Source of the DNA: Chryseobacterium mulctrae
Lineage (GTDB): Bacteria > Bacteroidota > Bacteroidia > Flavobacteriales > Weeksellaceae
Direction: 5' to 3'
Assembly (NCBI RefSeq): GCF_006175945.1
Contig: NZ_VAJL01000001.1
Location: 1,798,001-1,862,000 of the forward strand
DNA length: 64,000 bases
Part shown: in pieces, positions 27,777 to 37,447 of the stretch
How positions within the stretch are numbered: position 1 is the stretch's first letter
Layout: each line of letters opens with the position of its first letter
Notes under the pieces: generated by a model
What the model saw: the letters and a program-made list of their open reading frames with translations, nothing else
The model's database searches: none
Told to the model about the DNA's origin: nothing
Program-made: the position numbers and the translations under genes

Positions 27777-29306
27777 ATGAAGAGTACTTTTAAAAAACTT
27801 TTACCATTTGCCGTTGTAGGGGTTCTCTCAGGAGCTACTACCGTTGGCGTGCAACAATATCTAAGTCACGATTCTAACAACGGTGACCAATCTTATTTTA
27901 CAAAATCTACCAATGCTTCGTTTGTGGGAATGAATACTGCAACTGTAGGTGACGATTTTGTAAAAGCATCTAAAATGACAGTTCCGGCTGTTGTAACTAT
28001 TAAAAATTATCAGAATAGGGCATCAAGCAGAGCGTCTGAGCAGGATTTGTTTGATTTCTTTTTCGGCGATCCTTTTGGAGGAAAAGGCCAACAAAGACAG
28101 AGACAGCAACAGCAAGCGCCAGAAAATATGCCTTCAGGTTTAGGATCTGGAGTAATTATTTCTCCGGATGGATATATTATTTCAAACAACCACGTTGTAG
28201 CAGGAGCAAATAAGCTTGAAGTTGTTTTAAGCAATAAAAAATCTTATATCGCAACTTTGGTAGGAACTGATCCAAACACTGACATTTCATTACTGAAAAT
28301 CGAAGAAAAAGGATTGCCATTCTTAAACTTTGCCAATTCTGACAACGTTGAAGTTGGACAATGGGTTTTAGCAGTGGGTAATCCTCTTGGATTAAACTCT
28401 ACGGTTACAGCGGGAATTATTTCTGCAAAAGGAAGAGGAATAGGAATTTTGGGCGGACAAGGAAAAGCAACTAACCCAATTGAAAGCTTTATACAAACCG
28501 ATGCTGCCATTAATCCTGGAAACTCAGGAGGAGCATTGGTAAATGTAAATGGAGATTTGATTGGAATTAACTCAGCGATTTCATCTACAAACGGATATTA
28601 TCAAGGCTACGGCTTTGCTGTTCCTGCGAATTTAGCAAGAAAAATAATCGAGGACATTAAGAAATTCGGTATTGTACAGAGAGGTTTCTTAGGTGTAAAC
28701 TCTTTAGATTTATCGAATGACCAACAAGTTGCTTACTACAATCAAGAAAAGAAAACGAATATAAAACCAGGTTCTGGAGTTTATATTACAGGACTTCCTG
28801 ATAATAGTGGTGCGCAAGAAGCGGGAATGAAAGTTGGAGACATCATTACCAAAATTGACGGAGCCAACATTACAGATTTTGCAGATCTCTCTGTTGCCAT
28901 CGGAAGCAAAAGACCAGGTGATAAAGTACAGGTAACTTACTCAAGAAACGGAAAAGAGACTACCTCTACAGTTACTTTAAAAGATCAAAAAGGCGGAACT
29001 TCTGCAAGAACGAAAGCTGATCTGAGCGTCACTGAAAAAATTGGTGCAGATTTCCAAAGTCTGGATGACAGAACGAAAGCTTACTATGGACTAAGCAACG
29101 GAGTTGTTGCTAAAAATGTAGTGGAAGGAAGCGAAATCGCTAAGGCGGGTATAGTAGACGGTTATATCATTACTGAAATTAACGGGAAGCCTGTAAATTC
29201 TCAGAAAGATGTAGAAAACTTATTAAATAAATTCACCGGAACAGGCCAGATAAAATACATGGATGATTACGGAAGAGGCTATCAAAGAGGATTTAAAATG
29301 CCTTAG
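27777..29306 (+). CDS. DegP/HtrA-family periplasmic serine protease
   Basis: A 509-residue Do-family protease with an N-terminal signal or membrane anchor (residues 8-24). The trypsin-like domain carries the catalytic triad His139 (NNHVVAG), Asp169 (NTDISLLKI) and Ser250 (GNSGGAL). Two PDZ domains follow (about 280-395 and 410-505) and bind unfolded-protein termini. A Gln/Arg-rich insert (about 104-115) lies in the N-terminal loop region. It degrades or refolds damaged envelope proteins. It is monocistronic, with a strong terminator. Confidence 0.95.
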   Translation: MKSTFKKLLPFAVVGVLSGATTVGVQQYLSHDSNNGDQSYFTKSTNASFVGMNTATVGDDFVKASKMTVPAVVTIKNYQNRASSRASEQDLFDFFFGDPFGGKGQQRQRQQQQAPENMPSGLGSGVIISPDGYIISNNHVVAGANKLEVVLSNKKSYIATLVGTDPNTDISLLKIEEKGLPFLNFANSDNVEVGQWVLAVGNPLGLNSTVTAGIISAKGRGIGILGGQGKATNPIESFIQTDAAINPGNSGGALVNVNGDLIGINSAISSTNGYYQGYGFAVPANLARKIIEDIKKFGIVQRGFLGVNSLDLSNDQQVAYYNQEKKTNIKPGSGVYITGLPDNSGAQEAGMKVGDIITKIDGANITDFADLSVAIGSKRPGDKVQVTYSRNGKETTSTVTLKDQKGGTSARTKADLSVTEKIGADFQSLDDRTKAYYGLSNGVVAKNVVEGSEIAKAGIVDGYIITEINGKPVNSQKDVENLLNKFTGTGQIKYMDDYGRGYQRGFKMP

Positions 29307-29325
29307 TAGAAACAAATAATAAACA

Positions 29326-29362
29326 AAAACGCTGCAGATCTTAAGGTCTGCAGCGTTTTTTA
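29326..29362 (+). terminator. Intrinsic terminator after htrA
   Basis: AAAACGCTGCAGA (29326-29338) and TCTGCAGCGTTTT (29347-29359) form a perfect 13-bp stem with an 8-nt loop, followed by T residues. Confidence 0.92.
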
Positions 29363-29374
29363 TGTTTTAAAAGA

Positions 29375-29827
29375 TTACTTTTTATTCATTTTTTCAGCAA
29401 TTCTTTTCTTCTTATTTCTTTCATAAATTATCTCTACGATCTTACCTCCCATCCAAGCAAATGGAAAAAAGACAAGAAAAATAGAAATTTTATAAAATGT
29501 AGGATGATAAGGAAGAATGATTACATCAAGCATTGCTATAAAAAGCATGATGAAACCAATAAGAATTGCATAAGCTACTTTTGCATATTTTACAATCATT
29601 GCCGTAACAACTCCTCCCACGGTAGTTCCTAATCCTGAAATAAAAAGCAAAAAGCCGAAGAAGGCATCATTATTTTTCATGCTTTCTAAAAATCTCTGCC
29701 AATGCTCAAACGGAGCAAATGCATCAAAGGTAACCCACTTTGGAAAAGCCCTTATACCAAGAGTGATAATAAGCCCTGCAATCACAAGACCTACCAAAAC
29801 TGCAAATGTATTTCTTAAAAAATTCAT
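29375..29827 (-). CDS. Small integral membrane protein, unknown function
   Basis: A 150-residue protein with about four membrane segments (residues 6-24, 57-79, 84-105 and 109-128) and a basic C-terminal tail. No catalytic or binding motif is seen and no family is recognised. Its start overlaps the ridA stop by one base (TAATG), so the two are translationally coupled. Confidence 0.75.
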   Translation of the reverse strand: MNFLRNTFAVLVGLVIAGLIITLGIRAFPKWVTFDAFAPFEHWQRFLESMKNNDAFFGFLLFISGLGTTVGGVVTAMIVKYAKVAYAILIGFIMLFIAMLDVIILPYHPTFYKISIFLVFFPFAWMGGKIVEIIYERNKKKRIAEKMNKK

Positions 29828-30207
29828 TAATCCTGATGTGCAATCATAGAAATTTCGATATCAACATTCTTTGGCAAACAAGAAACCTGTACAGTTTCAC
29901 GAGCCGGAAAGCTTTCAGCATCAAGATATGATGCATAAATATCATTCATCACCGCAAAATCATCCATACTTTTAAGGAAGATTGTTGCTTTAACCACATT
30001 TTTAAACGTCATTCCTGCTTCTGTAAGAATCGCTTCAAGGTTTTTCATTACCTGATGTGTTTCCTTTTCAATTCCTTCTACCAGTTTACCCGTTGCAGGA
30101 TCTACAGGAATCTGACCAGAGATATACAAAACTCCGTTGGCAAGATTTGCCTGAGAATAAGGACCAATAGCTGCAGGAGCATTAACTGTGTTGATGATTG
30201 TTTTCAT
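29827..30207 (-). CDS. ridA: RidA family enamine/imine deaminase
   Basis: A 126-residue protein of normal family length. It has the N-terminal APAAIGPYSQA (substrate-pocket Tyr), LYISGQIPVDP, and near the C-terminus ESFPARETVQVSCLPKNVDIEI with the Arg that binds the substrate carboxylate. RidA hydrolyses reactive 2-aminoacrylate and related imines from PLP enzymes. A TATCTTTG -7-like box lies on the minus strand at 30276-30283. A small membrane protein is coupled downstream. Confidence 0.94.
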   Translation of the reverse strand: MKTIINTVNAPAAIGPYSQANLANGVLYISGQIPVDPATGKLVEGIEKETHQVMKNLEAILTEAGMTFKNVVKATIFLKSMDDFAVMNDIYASYLDAESFPARETVQVSCLPKNVDIEISMIAHQD

Positions 30208-30311
30208 ATATAGATTTATTTACTTTAAAAATCATACCAAATCATTTACGACTTGAATATAGTTTATTTTGGGTGCAAAGATAAAATTTATATTGTAAAA
30301 TCAGTATGACT

Positions 30312-32900
30312 TTAGAAAGGTGCATTAGGCTGAGTAAAACTTCTGTCTTTATACTTCAATGCATCGCTCAATATATTTGCTTTAATACCGATAAAGAAAT
30401 CATAAACTTTATACTGTCCAAAAGGAACCCAGTTAAAATTTATCGTAAAACTACGCTGATCTCTTGAGAAACCAATTCTTGTATACGCCAATTCTTTGGT
30501 CACCATATCATAATGCGTACTACCATTAATGTTCCAGTAAGGAGTAAGCTTTAAGCTTCCATCTAAACCAATGGACGCCATTTTAGTTGCTGTTCTCGAT
30601 AAGTTTCTTGAATATTGGTAATTGGCATTCAAATTTAACGTCCATGCCTGATCAAAATGGGCATAATTATCATCGTCAAAGAAATAATTTTCATTTCTGA
30701 TTTCCCCTTTTTGCGAATAAGTTTTGGCGTAATCTTTTTTCTCACCAAACAATTCGTTGCTTAAAGGATAAGAAAGCTGTACATTGAAACCCTGCACGCT
30801 AAAAGATCCAAAATCTTCTGTTCTGATTCCTGTATCTGATCCCGGAGCAAATAGAATCTTATATGGTTCAATCGTTAAACTTGTATTTACGCTTAGCTTA
30901 TTATCAAAGAAAGAAGATTGTCCGTTCACAGAGATAATTGACCACGGATGACTTTTTGCAGCAAAATTATAATTCCCGCTTACATTTAAAGATTCAAAAA
31001 TCTTCATTTTTTTCACTCCAGTAGAATCACTCTTAGACCTTACCTTCATTTCGATATTGTTCCCGATGTTATAGTTTAAAGCTCCCGTCATCCCTGTTGT
31101 AGGTGTTCCTACAACTCCTCTATCAAAAATTGAATACGGTGTTAAGGCTCCATTTGCATTATAGAAATTCTTAAAGTATCCAAATTGTTCCCCACCAAAA
31201 TCCGGAGAATAGGTGAACCCAATACTCGGCGTCATCATGTGTCTTATTGCCTGTATCGTGGATCCTTTTTTGAAGTTTGCCTGACCGTATAATTGAGTCT
31301 GCACACTTGCTGTTGTAGAAAAAATGCTATATCCCGCAATTTTATTATTAAATTGATCAACTTCAATATTCTGAATTGGGTCGTAATATTTTGTAAGCGT
31401 CTTCGTGGTAAGAGCATTATCAATTGTAGCCCCTAAACTAAAAGTAAAAAATTTAGCAAAAGTAGTATTTGTTCCTAAAGCAATATTATTTTTCAAACCT
31501 GTTTGAAGTTTGTCCCACATTGCATCTGTAAACATTTCACCATCCGATGTATTGACAGAATTCGTTAGATTTAAACCTGTATTAACTGTAATATTTTCCA
31601 GCAAACCTGATCTCACACCAGTTTTCGATTTAAATAAATAAAACTGATTGATTGCTACGTTCATTTGAGGCAAACGCAAACTCGCCGTTTTTTCTGCAAA
31701 GTTCTGAGAGTAAGAAGCCGTACTCGTAATCGTTGCAGGAAGTTTCAAAAACCTTTTAGTCAGGGAAAGTGTTGAGTTTTGCTGCGTTCTCAAAACACTT
31801 TGATCCATAATAAAGGCATTGTTTACGGTATTATTATAGAAAGCAGTACTCGTCATATCCACAGACGCAGAAAATGTAAGGAAAGGATTTGCTTTTGTAT
31901 CTTGAGTATGCCTCCAAGCAATTCTATATGTTCCAGTTTTGCTGTAATTATCAAGACCTTTAATTCCACGAACCGTACTTCCGATATCTGCCGAGAAATT
32001 CCCTGAATATCTATATTTTTTAAGATAATTCATTTCAGGTCTTACCGTCCAGCTTCCTTTTGTATAAATATCTGCAAGAACTTTTAAATCGAAATGTTCA
32101 CCAATCGGCTGATAATACCCTATTCCATTTAGGAAAAAACCAACATCTTCTCTTTCACCAAAACTTGGAATAAGAATACCTGCAGCTCTTTTACTTGAAA
32201 ACGGTAAAATAGCAAACGGCAAAATCAAAGGCGTAGGAACATCTTCGATGTACATTTGTGCGGGACCTACAATTAAGGTTGAGCTTTCTTTTCCTTTCTG
32301 CATTTTGATATAAGATGCCAAAAGGTGATAATCGGGTCTTGTATCTTTTTTATCGATGTAATAACTATCGGTCGTAAATTCTGCATGTCGCATTACAAAA
32401 ACAGAATCGTTGTACTTTTTAGTTTTATCCGCAACAATTAAACCTTCACTTTCCTCTGTTCTTGCGTTATAGGCAATAGCTTCTCTGGTTTTCGTATTAT
32501 AATTAAAGCTTTCTACTTCATATTTTTTCCCTGCCTGATTTACCTGGGCAAGCTCAAATACTTTCCCTAAAGAGTCCAGCTTTCCACGGGCAAAAATTAA
32601 GTTTTTTTCTTCATCAATTGAGATATAATCTGCATCGATCTGCATATCCTGATATTTTACCTGAGCATTTTTATTCAGATAAATCATTTTTTTCGGAACA
32701 TCTCTACGAATATCATCGGCTTTATAATCTACCACAGCGTCTAGAGATTCTTTTGGTGCAGCAATGGTATCCTTTTTGGAAATAGTATCGTTAATTATCG
32801 TAGCTTTAACTACTTTTTTAGGACCTTCCTGTGCTAAAAAACTGTTAAAAATTAGGATAATTAAAAATTGTAATATATTTTTGAAGACGGTTTTGTCCAA
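30312..32900 (-). CDS. LPS-assembly outer-membrane protein LptD-like
   Basis: An 862-residue outer-membrane protein. After the signal peptide (ends near FLAQ|E) comes an OstA/LptA-like beta-jellyroll (about 50-190; NAQVKYQDMQIDADYISIDEEKN) and then the LptD barrel, with LILPFAILPFSSKRAAGILIP and GIGYYQPIGEHFDLKVLADIYT. It inserts lipopolysaccharide into the outer leaflet. The start is a TTG (32898-32900), because no ATG precedes the signal peptide. A -7-like TAATTTTG lies on the minus strand at 32923-32930. It is divergent from the amidase gene, 49 bases apart. Confidence 0.92.
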   Translation of the reverse strand: MDKTVFKNILQFLIILIFNSFLAQEGPKKVVKATIINDTISKKDTIAAPKESLDAVVDYKADDIRRDVPKKMIYLNKNAQVKYQDMQIDADYISIDEEKNLIFARGKLDSLGKVFELAQVNQAGKKYEVESFNYNTKTREAIAYNARTEESEGLIVADKTKKYNDSVFVMRHAEFTTDSYYIDKKDTRPDYHLLASYIKMQKGKESSTLIVGPAQMYIEDVPTPLILPFAILPFSSKRAAGILIPSFGEREDVGFFLNGIGYYQPIGEHFDLKVLADIYTKGSWTVRPEMNYLKKYRYSGNFSADIGSTVRGIKGLDNYSKTGTYRIAWRHTQDTKANPFLTFSASVDMTSTAFYNNTVNNAFIMDQSVLRTQQNSTLSLTKRFLKLPATITSTASYSQNFAEKTASLRLPQMNVAINQFYLFKSKTGVRSGLLENITVNTGLNLTNSVNTSDGEMFTDAMWDKLQTGLKNNIALGTNTTFAKFFTFSLGATIDNALTTKTLTKYYDPIQNIEVDQFNNKIAGYSIFSTTASVQTQLYGQANFKKGSTIQAIRHMMTPSIGFTYSPDFGGEQFGYFKNFYNANGALTPYSIFDRGVVGTPTTGMTGALNYNIGNNIEMKVRSKSDSTGVKKMKIFESLNVSGNYNFAAKSHPWSIISVNGQSSFFDNKLSVNTSLTIEPYKILFAPGSDTGIRTEDFGSFSVQGFNVQLSYPLSNELFGEKKDYAKTYSQKGEIRNENYFFDDDNYAHFDQAWTLNLNANYQYSRNLSRTATKMASIGLDGSLKLTPYWNINGSTHYDMVTKELAYTRIGFSRDQRSFTINFNWVPFGQYKVYDFFIGIKANILSDALKYKDRSFTQPNAPF

Positions 32901-32949
32901 TTTTGTTCTATATAATTTGGCTCAAAATTAATATAATTTTTATAACTGT

Positions 32950-34245
32950 ATGATGTACCAACTAAATTTTAAAACAATTTTAGCATTTCTACTGATATTC
33001 TTTACCTCTTTTACTTTTGCTCAAAAAAAATTCACTGTAGTTTTGGATGCAGGACACGGAGGAAGCGATAACGGAGCTAACAGAAATTATCCAGATCTGG
33101 GTCTTGTTCAGGAGAAGCATGTTACGTTAGCAATTGTTCTGAAATTAGGAGCAATGCTTGAGAAAAACAAAGAATTTAAAGTTATTTACACCCGAAAAAT
33201 AGACGAGTATCCTTCTTTAACAGACAGAACCAATACCGCCAACCGAAGCAGGGCAGATTTATTTATTTCTGTACACGTTAATTCTTCGCCAAGTCGTTCT
33301 GCGACAGCAAGAGGAACCGAAACTTTCGTACAGGGTCCTGCTCAAAACAGAGAAAATCTTGAAGTAGCGAAGCAAGAAAACAGCGTAATTTACCTTGATG
33401 AAAAAGATAAAGAGACTTTTGCCTCTTATGATGCATCTTCACCCGAATCTTTAATTGCCTTAAAATTACAGCAAAGTAAATATCTTGAAAACAGCTTAAT
33501 TGTAGGAAGCTTCGTAGAAGGAAACTTTGAAAAAAGCGGCCGTTTTTCGCGTGGTGTAAAACAGGAAAACCTACACATCTTAAGAAGAAGTGCGATGCCT
33601 TCTATTCTTATTGAAACAGGATTTGTAAATAATTATGAAGATGCCGCATTCTTAAATTCTGAAAAAGGACAGCAGGAAACAGCAGAAAATATTTATAAAG
33701 CAATTATTGACTATAAAAAAGCAGTTGACAGAAAAACAGGAGCGCAAGTCATTACCAAAAAACCGGAGCCAGAAAAACCGGCAGAAGTTGCATTGAAAAA
33801 TGACTTCAGAATTTTACTGATGACAATGCCTGTAAAATACAACGATGGAGATCCGGAATTAAAAGGATTGAATTACATTCTTCCTATCAAAGAAAACGGA
33901 TTGTATAAATACTATTATGGTGTAACCAATATGGCATCTGTAAAAGACATTAATCTTAAAACAGCTAAAGATGCCGGATTCAGAAATTCTTATGCGGTAG
34001 GATTTATGCCAAACCAAAAACTGAGCATCGGTTATTATAATATTGAAGTGTATGTAGGAAAAGATAAATTAAGCTCAAATTCTTTCATCCTTCAAACCTT
34101 AAAAGATGTAGAAAGAAACAAATCTAACGGAATGTTCTACTACACTTACGGAAAAGTTTACACCCTGGAAGACGCAGTTAAACTTCAAAAAGAACTGGAA
34201 GCCAAAGGAATAAAAAATACCGTTATTCAGAAGAATTTTAAATAA
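32950..34245 (+). CDS. N-acetylmuramoyl-L-alanine amidase
   Basis: A 431-residue exported amidase (signal to about residue 26). The Amidase_3 domain (about 30-255) shows VVLDAGHGGSDNGAN (Zn His), EKHVTLA (Zn Glu), FISVHVNSSPS (Zn His) and ILIETGFVNN (catalytic Glu). It splits the bond between MurNAc and the stem peptide during cell separation. The C-terminal 140 residues resemble a SPOR-like region (YTYGKVYTLEDAVKLQKELE), suggesting septal targeting. It shares a 49-base divergent promoter region with the LptD gene. Confidence 0.92.
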   Translation: MMYQLNFKTILAFLLIFFTSFTFAQKKFTVVLDAGHGGSDNGANRNYPDLGLVQEKHVTLAIVLKLGAMLEKNKEFKVIYTRKIDEYPSLTDRTNTANRSRADLFISVHVNSSPSRSATARGTETFVQGPAQNRENLEVAKQENSVIYLDEKDKETFASYDASSPESLIALKLQQSKYLENSLIVGSFVEGNFEKSGRFSRGVKQENLHILRRSAMPSILIETGFVNNYEDAAFLNSEKGQQETAENIYKAIIDYKKAVDRKTGAQVITKKPEPEKPAEVALKNDFRILLMTMPVKYNDGDPELKGLNYILPIKENGLYKYYYGVTNMASVKDINLKTAKDAGFRNSYAVGFMPNQKLSIGYYNIEVYVGKDKLSSNSFILQTLKDVERNKSNGMFYYTYGKVYTLEDAVKLQKELEAKGIKNTVIQKNFK

Positions 34246-34300
34246 ACTCTATAATTTTGAAGTTTAAAAGTTTATTTATACTTTTGCAACCTCAAAATTT

Positions 34301-34375
34301 GGTCTATTCGTCTAGTGGTCAGGACTCAAGGTTTTCATCCTTGCAACAGGAGTTCGATTCTCCTATAGACTACCA
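34301..34375 (+). tRNA. tRNA-Glu (TTC), CCA encoded
   Basis: Acceptor GGTCTAT pairs with ATAGACT (34365-34371; a G-U first pair), discriminator A34372, then an encoded CCA. The anticodon stem CAAGG/CCTTG (34327-34331 and 34339-34343) holds loop TTTTCAT with anticodon TTC at 34334-34336. The T-arm contains GTTCGATTC. It differs from the two copies at 38111 and 38281, so it is a distinct isoacceptor gene. Confidence 0.95.
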
Positions 34376-34408
34376 AAAAGCTCTCTATTTCAGAGGGCTT
34401 TTTTTTAT
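34376..34408 (+). terminator. Terminator after tRNA-Glu
   Basis: AAAGCTCTCT and AGAGGGCTTT (about 34377-34386 and 34392-34401) pair imperfectly, and a run of eight T follows (34399-34406). Confidence 0.7.
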
Positions 34409-34551
34409 GCGTTTTTCTAAAACTTTTCAAAGTATAAAAACTCAGAGGAGATCTTCTGTATTAATTTTTATCTTTTGAATCCATAGTTTCCAGAACTAAA
34501 GCCCGAATCTATCTGTAATTTTTTTGTATATTTAGGCTACAACTTATTTTT

Positions 34552-35115
34552 ATGAAAAATTCAATACTCTTAATTTCCTTCTTATTTCTATTTTTCAGTT
34601 GCGACAATAAAGACAAAGCAAACGATTTAGCTCTGAGAGAAAAGGAATTACTGAATAAAGAAAAATTATTTGCACAAAAAGAAGCCGAATACCAATCTCT
34701 GTTAAAAATGAGAGACAGTATTTTTAATCATAAAAATTCAGATTCAACAAGAATCACCAAATGGTCTGATGAAATTTCCGGAGCTTGGACAGGAAAAGTA
34801 ATCTGTACAGAATCTAACTGCGGAGATTATGTTGTAGGAGATCAGCGTACCGACACCTGGGAATTCGACAGCGATTCCATACAGTTATTTACCAAAATCA
34901 TCAATAACAATAATCTGGTAAGATTATATTCAGGAAAATTTGAGAATAACGAAATCAAGCTTAATTTTAAAACAGATTCTACTGCAAAAAAACAGGTAAA
35001 TATGAATGTCTTACTGAATGAGATTTCATCAAACAAAATCAGAGGAACAAGAACCGTTGCAGTTGACAATTGTGTGGCAAAATTCTCTGTAGAATTAATA
35101 CGTTCAACAAAATAA
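34552..35115 (+). CDS. Coiled-coil lipoprotein, unknown function
   Basis: A 187-residue lipoprotein (signal ending LFFSC, Cys17). Residues about 20-65 form a charged coiled coil (LREKELLNKEKLFAQKEAEY). The C-terminal 115 residues look like a small beta-barrel domain starting ISGAWTGKVICTESNCGDY, similar in feel to calycin-like folds of exported Bacteroidota proteins. No family is recognised. It lies 6 bases ahead of the antiporter gene and is probably cotranscribed with it. Confidence 0.78.
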   Translation: MKNSILLISFLFLFFSCDNKDKANDLALREKELLNKEKLFAQKEAEYQSLLKMRDSIFNHKNSDSTRITKWSDEISGAWTGKVICTESNCGDYVVGDQRTDTWEFDSDSIQLFTKIINNNNLVRLYSGKFENNEIKLNFKTDSTAKKQVNMNVLLNEISSNKIRGTRTVAVDNCVAKFSVELIRSTK

Positions 35116-35121
35116 ACACAG

Positions 35122-37245
35122 ATGACTCTATTAAGTATACACAACCTCAGTCTTCCCATTGAAGATCCGGTATTGAAGTTTCTTTTGGTGCTCATCATCA
35201 TTCTTGCGGCACCGCTTTTACTCAATAAAATTAAAGTTCCTCATTTGTTGGGGTTAATTATTGCAGGTGCAGTAATCGGTCCGAACGGATTTAATGTTTT
35301 AGCGAGAGACAGCAGCATTGTAGTGACCGGAACAACCGGACTGCTCTATATTATGTTTCTTGCCGGTCTTGAAATCGATATGGGAGATTTTAAGAAAAAT
35401 AAATGGAAAAGTCTCACTTTCGGGTTGTTTACATTTATCGTTCCGTTTGTTTTGGGATATTTGGGAGGATATTATATTTTGAAATTTTCGGTATTAACCT
35501 CTATTCTTTTTGCCAGCTTATTTTCGTCTCATACTTTAATTGCTTATCCTTTAATAAGTAAATTAGGAATTGCAAAAAATCCTGCAGTGAATATAACTGT
35601 TGGAGGAACGATGATTACAGATGTTTTGGCACTATTGGTTCTTGCCATTATTGTCGGGATGTCTCAAGGTGATGTAGGAACAGAATTTTGGGTAAAACTT
35701 TCGGTTTCCTTTGTGGTTTTTGCATTGGTGGTCTTGGTGATTTTCCCAATGATCGGAAGGTGGTTTTTCAAAAAAGTAAATGATAAGATTTCACAATATA
35801 TTTTTGTATTGGTGATGATTTATCTGGCTGCTTTGTTAGCTGAATTAGCTGGAGTTGAAGCTATTATCGGAGCCTTCTTTGCCGGACTTGCTTTAAACAG
35901 ATTGATTCCACATACTTCTTCGTTGATGAACCGGGTAGAATTTGTCGGGAATGCCATTTTCATCCCTTTTTTCCTGATCAGTGTGGGAATGCTGATTGAT
36001 TTTAAAGTTTTTTTTGAAAGTTGGAAAACTTTGGAAGTTGCAGCGATTATGCTTGTGGCATCCATTGGAGGAAAGTATCTTTCTGCTGTTGCTACACAAA
36101 AAACATTTAAACTTTCAAAAGATGAAGGCAAACTTATTTTCGGTTTAAGTTCTGCTTCTGCAGCAGCAACTTTAGCTTCTGTGATGGTGGGTTATAATAT
36201 TATAATTTCGGAAACAGAAACCGGAGAACCGATTAGATTATTAAACGAACATGTTCTTAACGGAAGTATTTTATTGATTCTTATTTCGTGTACCATTTCA
36301 TCATTCATCTCTATGTCGAGTGCTCAGAAGATTGCAGAACAGGATAATGAGGAAACCGTTTCCGGAAACAGTCACGAACAGGAAAATATTCTTTTAGCAT
36401 TAAATCACGAATCGACTGTTGAAAGAATGGTGAATCTTGGAATTTTAATTAAAGCTCATTCGAATACAGAAAATTTATTTGCTTTAAATGTAATTAATGA
36501 AGATAAAAATGAGTCTTCTGTAAAAAATGCAGAGAAACTTTTACATCAGGCAACCGATATGGCAGCAGCGGCAGATGTGAAAATACAGCCTCTAAAAAGA
36601 TATGATAATGATGTTATCAACGGTGTAAACAACGTAATTAAAGAGCAAAACATCACCGATCTTATTATCGGATTAGAAGACAGCAAAGGTTTTTCGACTT
36701 CCTTCACCGATAATCTTTACAATGGTTATTTACAGCGTGATGATTTGAATGTCTTGGTTTATCATGCAATTCAGCCTTTGGCTACCATAACAAACCATGC
36801 GGTGATGATTCCAGAAAATGCTCATAAAGAAGCCGGATTTTTCCATGCTTTGTTGAGAGTTTGGAATATTGCTAGAAATTCTGGAGCAACGGTGACATTT
36901 TATGCTTCAGAAGAGATTTTGAATATTTTGCAAAGAATTATTAAAAAAGCCAATATTGAAGCCGAATTCATCATTATGAACACTTGGAAAGACGGTGAGC
37001 AAACAGCAACCCAACTTAAAGATAATGAAGCTCTTATTATATTTATGGCAAAAAGAGGAATGAAGTCTTACATTCCACAAATGCGATTGATTCCCGAGCT
37101 TCTCAACAAATATTTGAGTGATAAAAATTATCTACTTATCTTCCCTTTTTCGGAATTTGAAAATACCAATTTTGAAAAAAGATCCGTAGGAAATCACAGT
37201 GATTTTATGGAAATAGGAAATATTGTAAATAAAGTTTTCAGATAA
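35122..37245 (+). CDS. CPA2-family cation/proton antiporter with USP-like tail
   Basis: A 707-residue protein. Residues about 15-400 form 12-13 membrane segments of the Na+/H+ exchanger (CPA2) fold, with LLGLIIAGAVIGPNGFN at the start and the core AELAGVEAIIGAFFAGLALNR. The C-terminal 290 residues are soluble and resemble two universal-stress-protein units (HEQENILLALNHESTVERMVNLGILIKAH; DLIIGLEDSKG), which in related proteins bind nucleotides and gate transport. It likely exchanges K+ or Na+ for H+. The preceding lipoprotein lies 6 bases upstream. Confidence 0.9.
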   Translation: MTLLSIHNLSLPIEDPVLKFLLVLIIILAAPLLLNKIKVPHLLGLIIAGAVIGPNGFNVLARDSSIVVTGTTGLLYIMFLAGLEIDMGDFKKNKWKSLTFGLFTFIVPFVLGYLGGYYILKFSVLTSILFASLFSSHTLIAYPLISKLGIAKNPAVNITVGGTMITDVLALLVLAIIVGMSQGDVGTEFWVKLSVSFVVFALVVLVIFPMIGRWFFKKVNDKISQYIFVLVMIYLAALLAELAGVEAIIGAFFAGLALNRLIPHTSSLMNRVEFVGNAIFIPFFLISVGMLIDFKVFFESWKTLEVAAIMLVASIGGKYLSAVATQKTFKLSKDEGKLIFGLSSASAAATLASVMVGYNIIISETETGEPIRLLNEHVLNGSILLILISCTISSFISMSSAQKIAEQDNEETVSGNSHEQENILLALNHESTVERMVNLGILIKAHSNTENLFALNVINEDKNESSVKNAEKLLHQATDMAAAADVKIQPLKRYDNDVINGVNNVIKEQNITDLIIGLEDSKGFSTSFTDNLYNGYLQRDDLNVLVYHAIQPLATITNHAVMIPENAHKEAGFFHALLRVWNIARNSGATVTFYASEEILNILQRIIKKANIEAEFIIMNTWKDGEQTATQLKDNEALIIFMAKRGMKSYIPQMRLIPELLNKYLSDKNYLLIFPFSEFENTNFEKRSVGNHSDFMEIGNIVNKVFR

Positions 37246-37310
37246 ACATGCTGAAAAACAAGTACGTAAAACTAAACATCAGTAAATTTTCATTCAAAAT
37301 TAAATTTGAT

Positions 37311-37341
37311 TTTGTTTAAAATGCGAAAAACATTACTTTTG
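37311..37341 (+). promoter_or_regulatory. Strong promoter of the small-protein gene
   Basis: TTTG (37311-37314), 19 nt and TACTTTTG (37334-37341) match the Bacteroidota consensus. Transcription should start near 37347, giving a leader of about 100 nt. Confidence 0.75.
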
Positions 37342-37343
37342 CA

Positions 37344-37410
37344 AAAGTTTAGAGACTGAGAAATCAGTCGACAGGATAAAAACTGGTAAACTTTACTCTT
37401 AATGAGTAAA
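37344..37410 (+). ncRNA. Structured 5' leader, unassigned
   Basis: AAAGTTTA (37344-37351) pairs perfectly with TAAACTTT (37387-37394). Inside lies a perfect GACTGA/TCAGTC stem (37354-37359 and 37364-37369) with a GAAA tetraloop, and a weak CAG/CTG pair. A second stem TTTACTC/GAGTAAA (37392-37398 and 37404-37410) overlaps the outer helix by three bases, so the two could be alternatives. No match to a riboswitch class I know. It leads to the gene at 37448. Confidence 0.55.
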
Positions 37411-37447
37411 TAAACACAGGCCTCACAAGACTACCAAATTTTACATC

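Noticed and set aside
34257..34478. Plus-strand open frame covering tRNA-Glu
   Set aside because: It runs through a clear tRNA gene and its terminator, so it cannot be a real protein gene.
37354..37369. CTGAGA motif in the leader as a TPP riboswitch
   Set aside because: Only this hexamer matches. The other conserved TPP-box parts and the second helix are missing.
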